A stretch of DNA of 14,671 bases from JAZDJP01 sp043803805 (lineage in GTDB: Bacteria > Planctomycetota > JAZDJP01). Below the pieces are notes generated by a model, which was not told the origin of the DNA, did no database searches, and was given only the letters and a program-made list of their open reading frames with translations. Where the stretch lies: positions 1-14,671 of the forward strand of contig JAZDJP010000125.1 in NCBI GenBank assembly GCA_043803805.1, written 5' to 3'. Position 1 is the stretch's first letter, and each line of letters begins with the position of its first letter. Positions 14,547-14,671 of this stretch are shown one piece after another. The position numbers were made by a program, and so were the translations under genes.

Positions 14547-14671
14547 AAGCAAGACACTTTTAAGCGGCAGTCAGGGTGACAAAGGCTGCCGCAAATTCCT
14601 TGGGCGTACGATAGCCCAGGGACGAATGTATGCGTTCCTCGTTATAAAACCGGACGTACTCATCGATCGCC
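14536..14671 (-). mobile_element. IS3-family insertion sequence, one end (continues past window)
   Basis: The boundary is placed at TGACCCCC (14536) because mod homology stops after codon 137 (ending 14534) and IS3-family elements begin with TG. The transposase reads inward on the minus strand and ends 24 bases from the element tip, so this is the element's transposase-3' end. The other end, its matching inverted repeat and the target duplication are outside the window. Confidence 0.85.
14560..14671 (-). CDS. IS3-family transposase OrfB, C-terminal 36 residues (partial)
   Basis: The DDE integrase-type transposase that moves the element. Only the last 36 codons and stop are in the window. They read E-Y-V-R-F-Y-N-E-E-R-I-H-S-S-L-G-Y, then T-P-K-E-F, ending in T-L-T-A-A. 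The F-Y-N-x-x-R-x-H-x-x-L-G-Y box followed by T-P-x-E-F is diagnostic of the C-terminus of the IS3-family rve domain. The catalytic Asp-Asp-Glu residues lie further upstream, outside the window. The frame is intact as far as it can be seen. Confidence 0.9.
   Translation of the reverse strand, partial: AIDEYVRFYNEERIHSSLGYRTPKEFAAAFVTLTAA

Overview
The window looks like a chromosomal segment of a GC-rich, Gram-negative-type bacterium, most likely from the Planctomycetota or a related PVC-like or candidate phylum. The basis is protein style, not a search. There is a membrane-anchored Hanks-type Ser/Thr kinase with a long extracytoplasmic tail, a degenerate prepilin-like protein with an exact H-X9-DG motif, secreted proteins with W-x-x-x-G-x-F / WxNGxP domains, and a large GH38 alpha-mannosidase. 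Phylum-level placement is inference.

Region 1 (1-8187, + strand). Three tightly spaced genes form one probable operon. The first encodes a W-x-x-x-G-P-F / WWNGEP domain protein whose 5' end lies outside the window. The second encodes a secreted glycine-rich protein with a diverged copy of the same domain. The third is a transmembrane Ser/Thr kinase. After a 109-base gap with a plausible promoter come a cytoplasmic-looking GH38 alpha-mannosidase and a small membrane-anchored H-X9-DG protein.

Region 2 (8219-12296, - strand). In transcription order these are asnS (asparaginyl-tRNA synthetase), miaB (tRNA ms2i6A methylthiotransferase) and an AAA/DUF4143 ATPase. The ATPase has two matching palindromic sites in its promoter and appears to be nearly leaderless. 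This strand converges on region 1 with only 31 bases between stop codons.

Region 3 (about 12300-14671, mostly + strand). This is an accessory island that reads less GC-rich than the rest. It begins with a REP-like intergenic palindrome and a good sigma70-type promoter, followed by an MNT/HEPN toxin-antitoxin pair overlapping by 4 bases. A 31-base near-perfect palindrome then precedes a hicB-hicA pair overlapping by 8 bases. About 250 bases of almost uninterrupted hairpins follow, including a roughly 107-base five-segment stem abutting a textbook intrinsic terminator. The island ends with the N-terminal part of a type III restriction-modification Mod methyltransferase, cut after codon 137 by the end of an IS3-family element whose transposase C-terminus runs off the window.

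The best candidates for something undescribed are the structured RNA or palindrome block at 13805-14053, and the paired-domain/kinase operon at 1-4221. The toxin-antitoxin, Mod, MiaB, AsnS, GH38 and IS3 assignments are conventional and rest on recognisable motifs.
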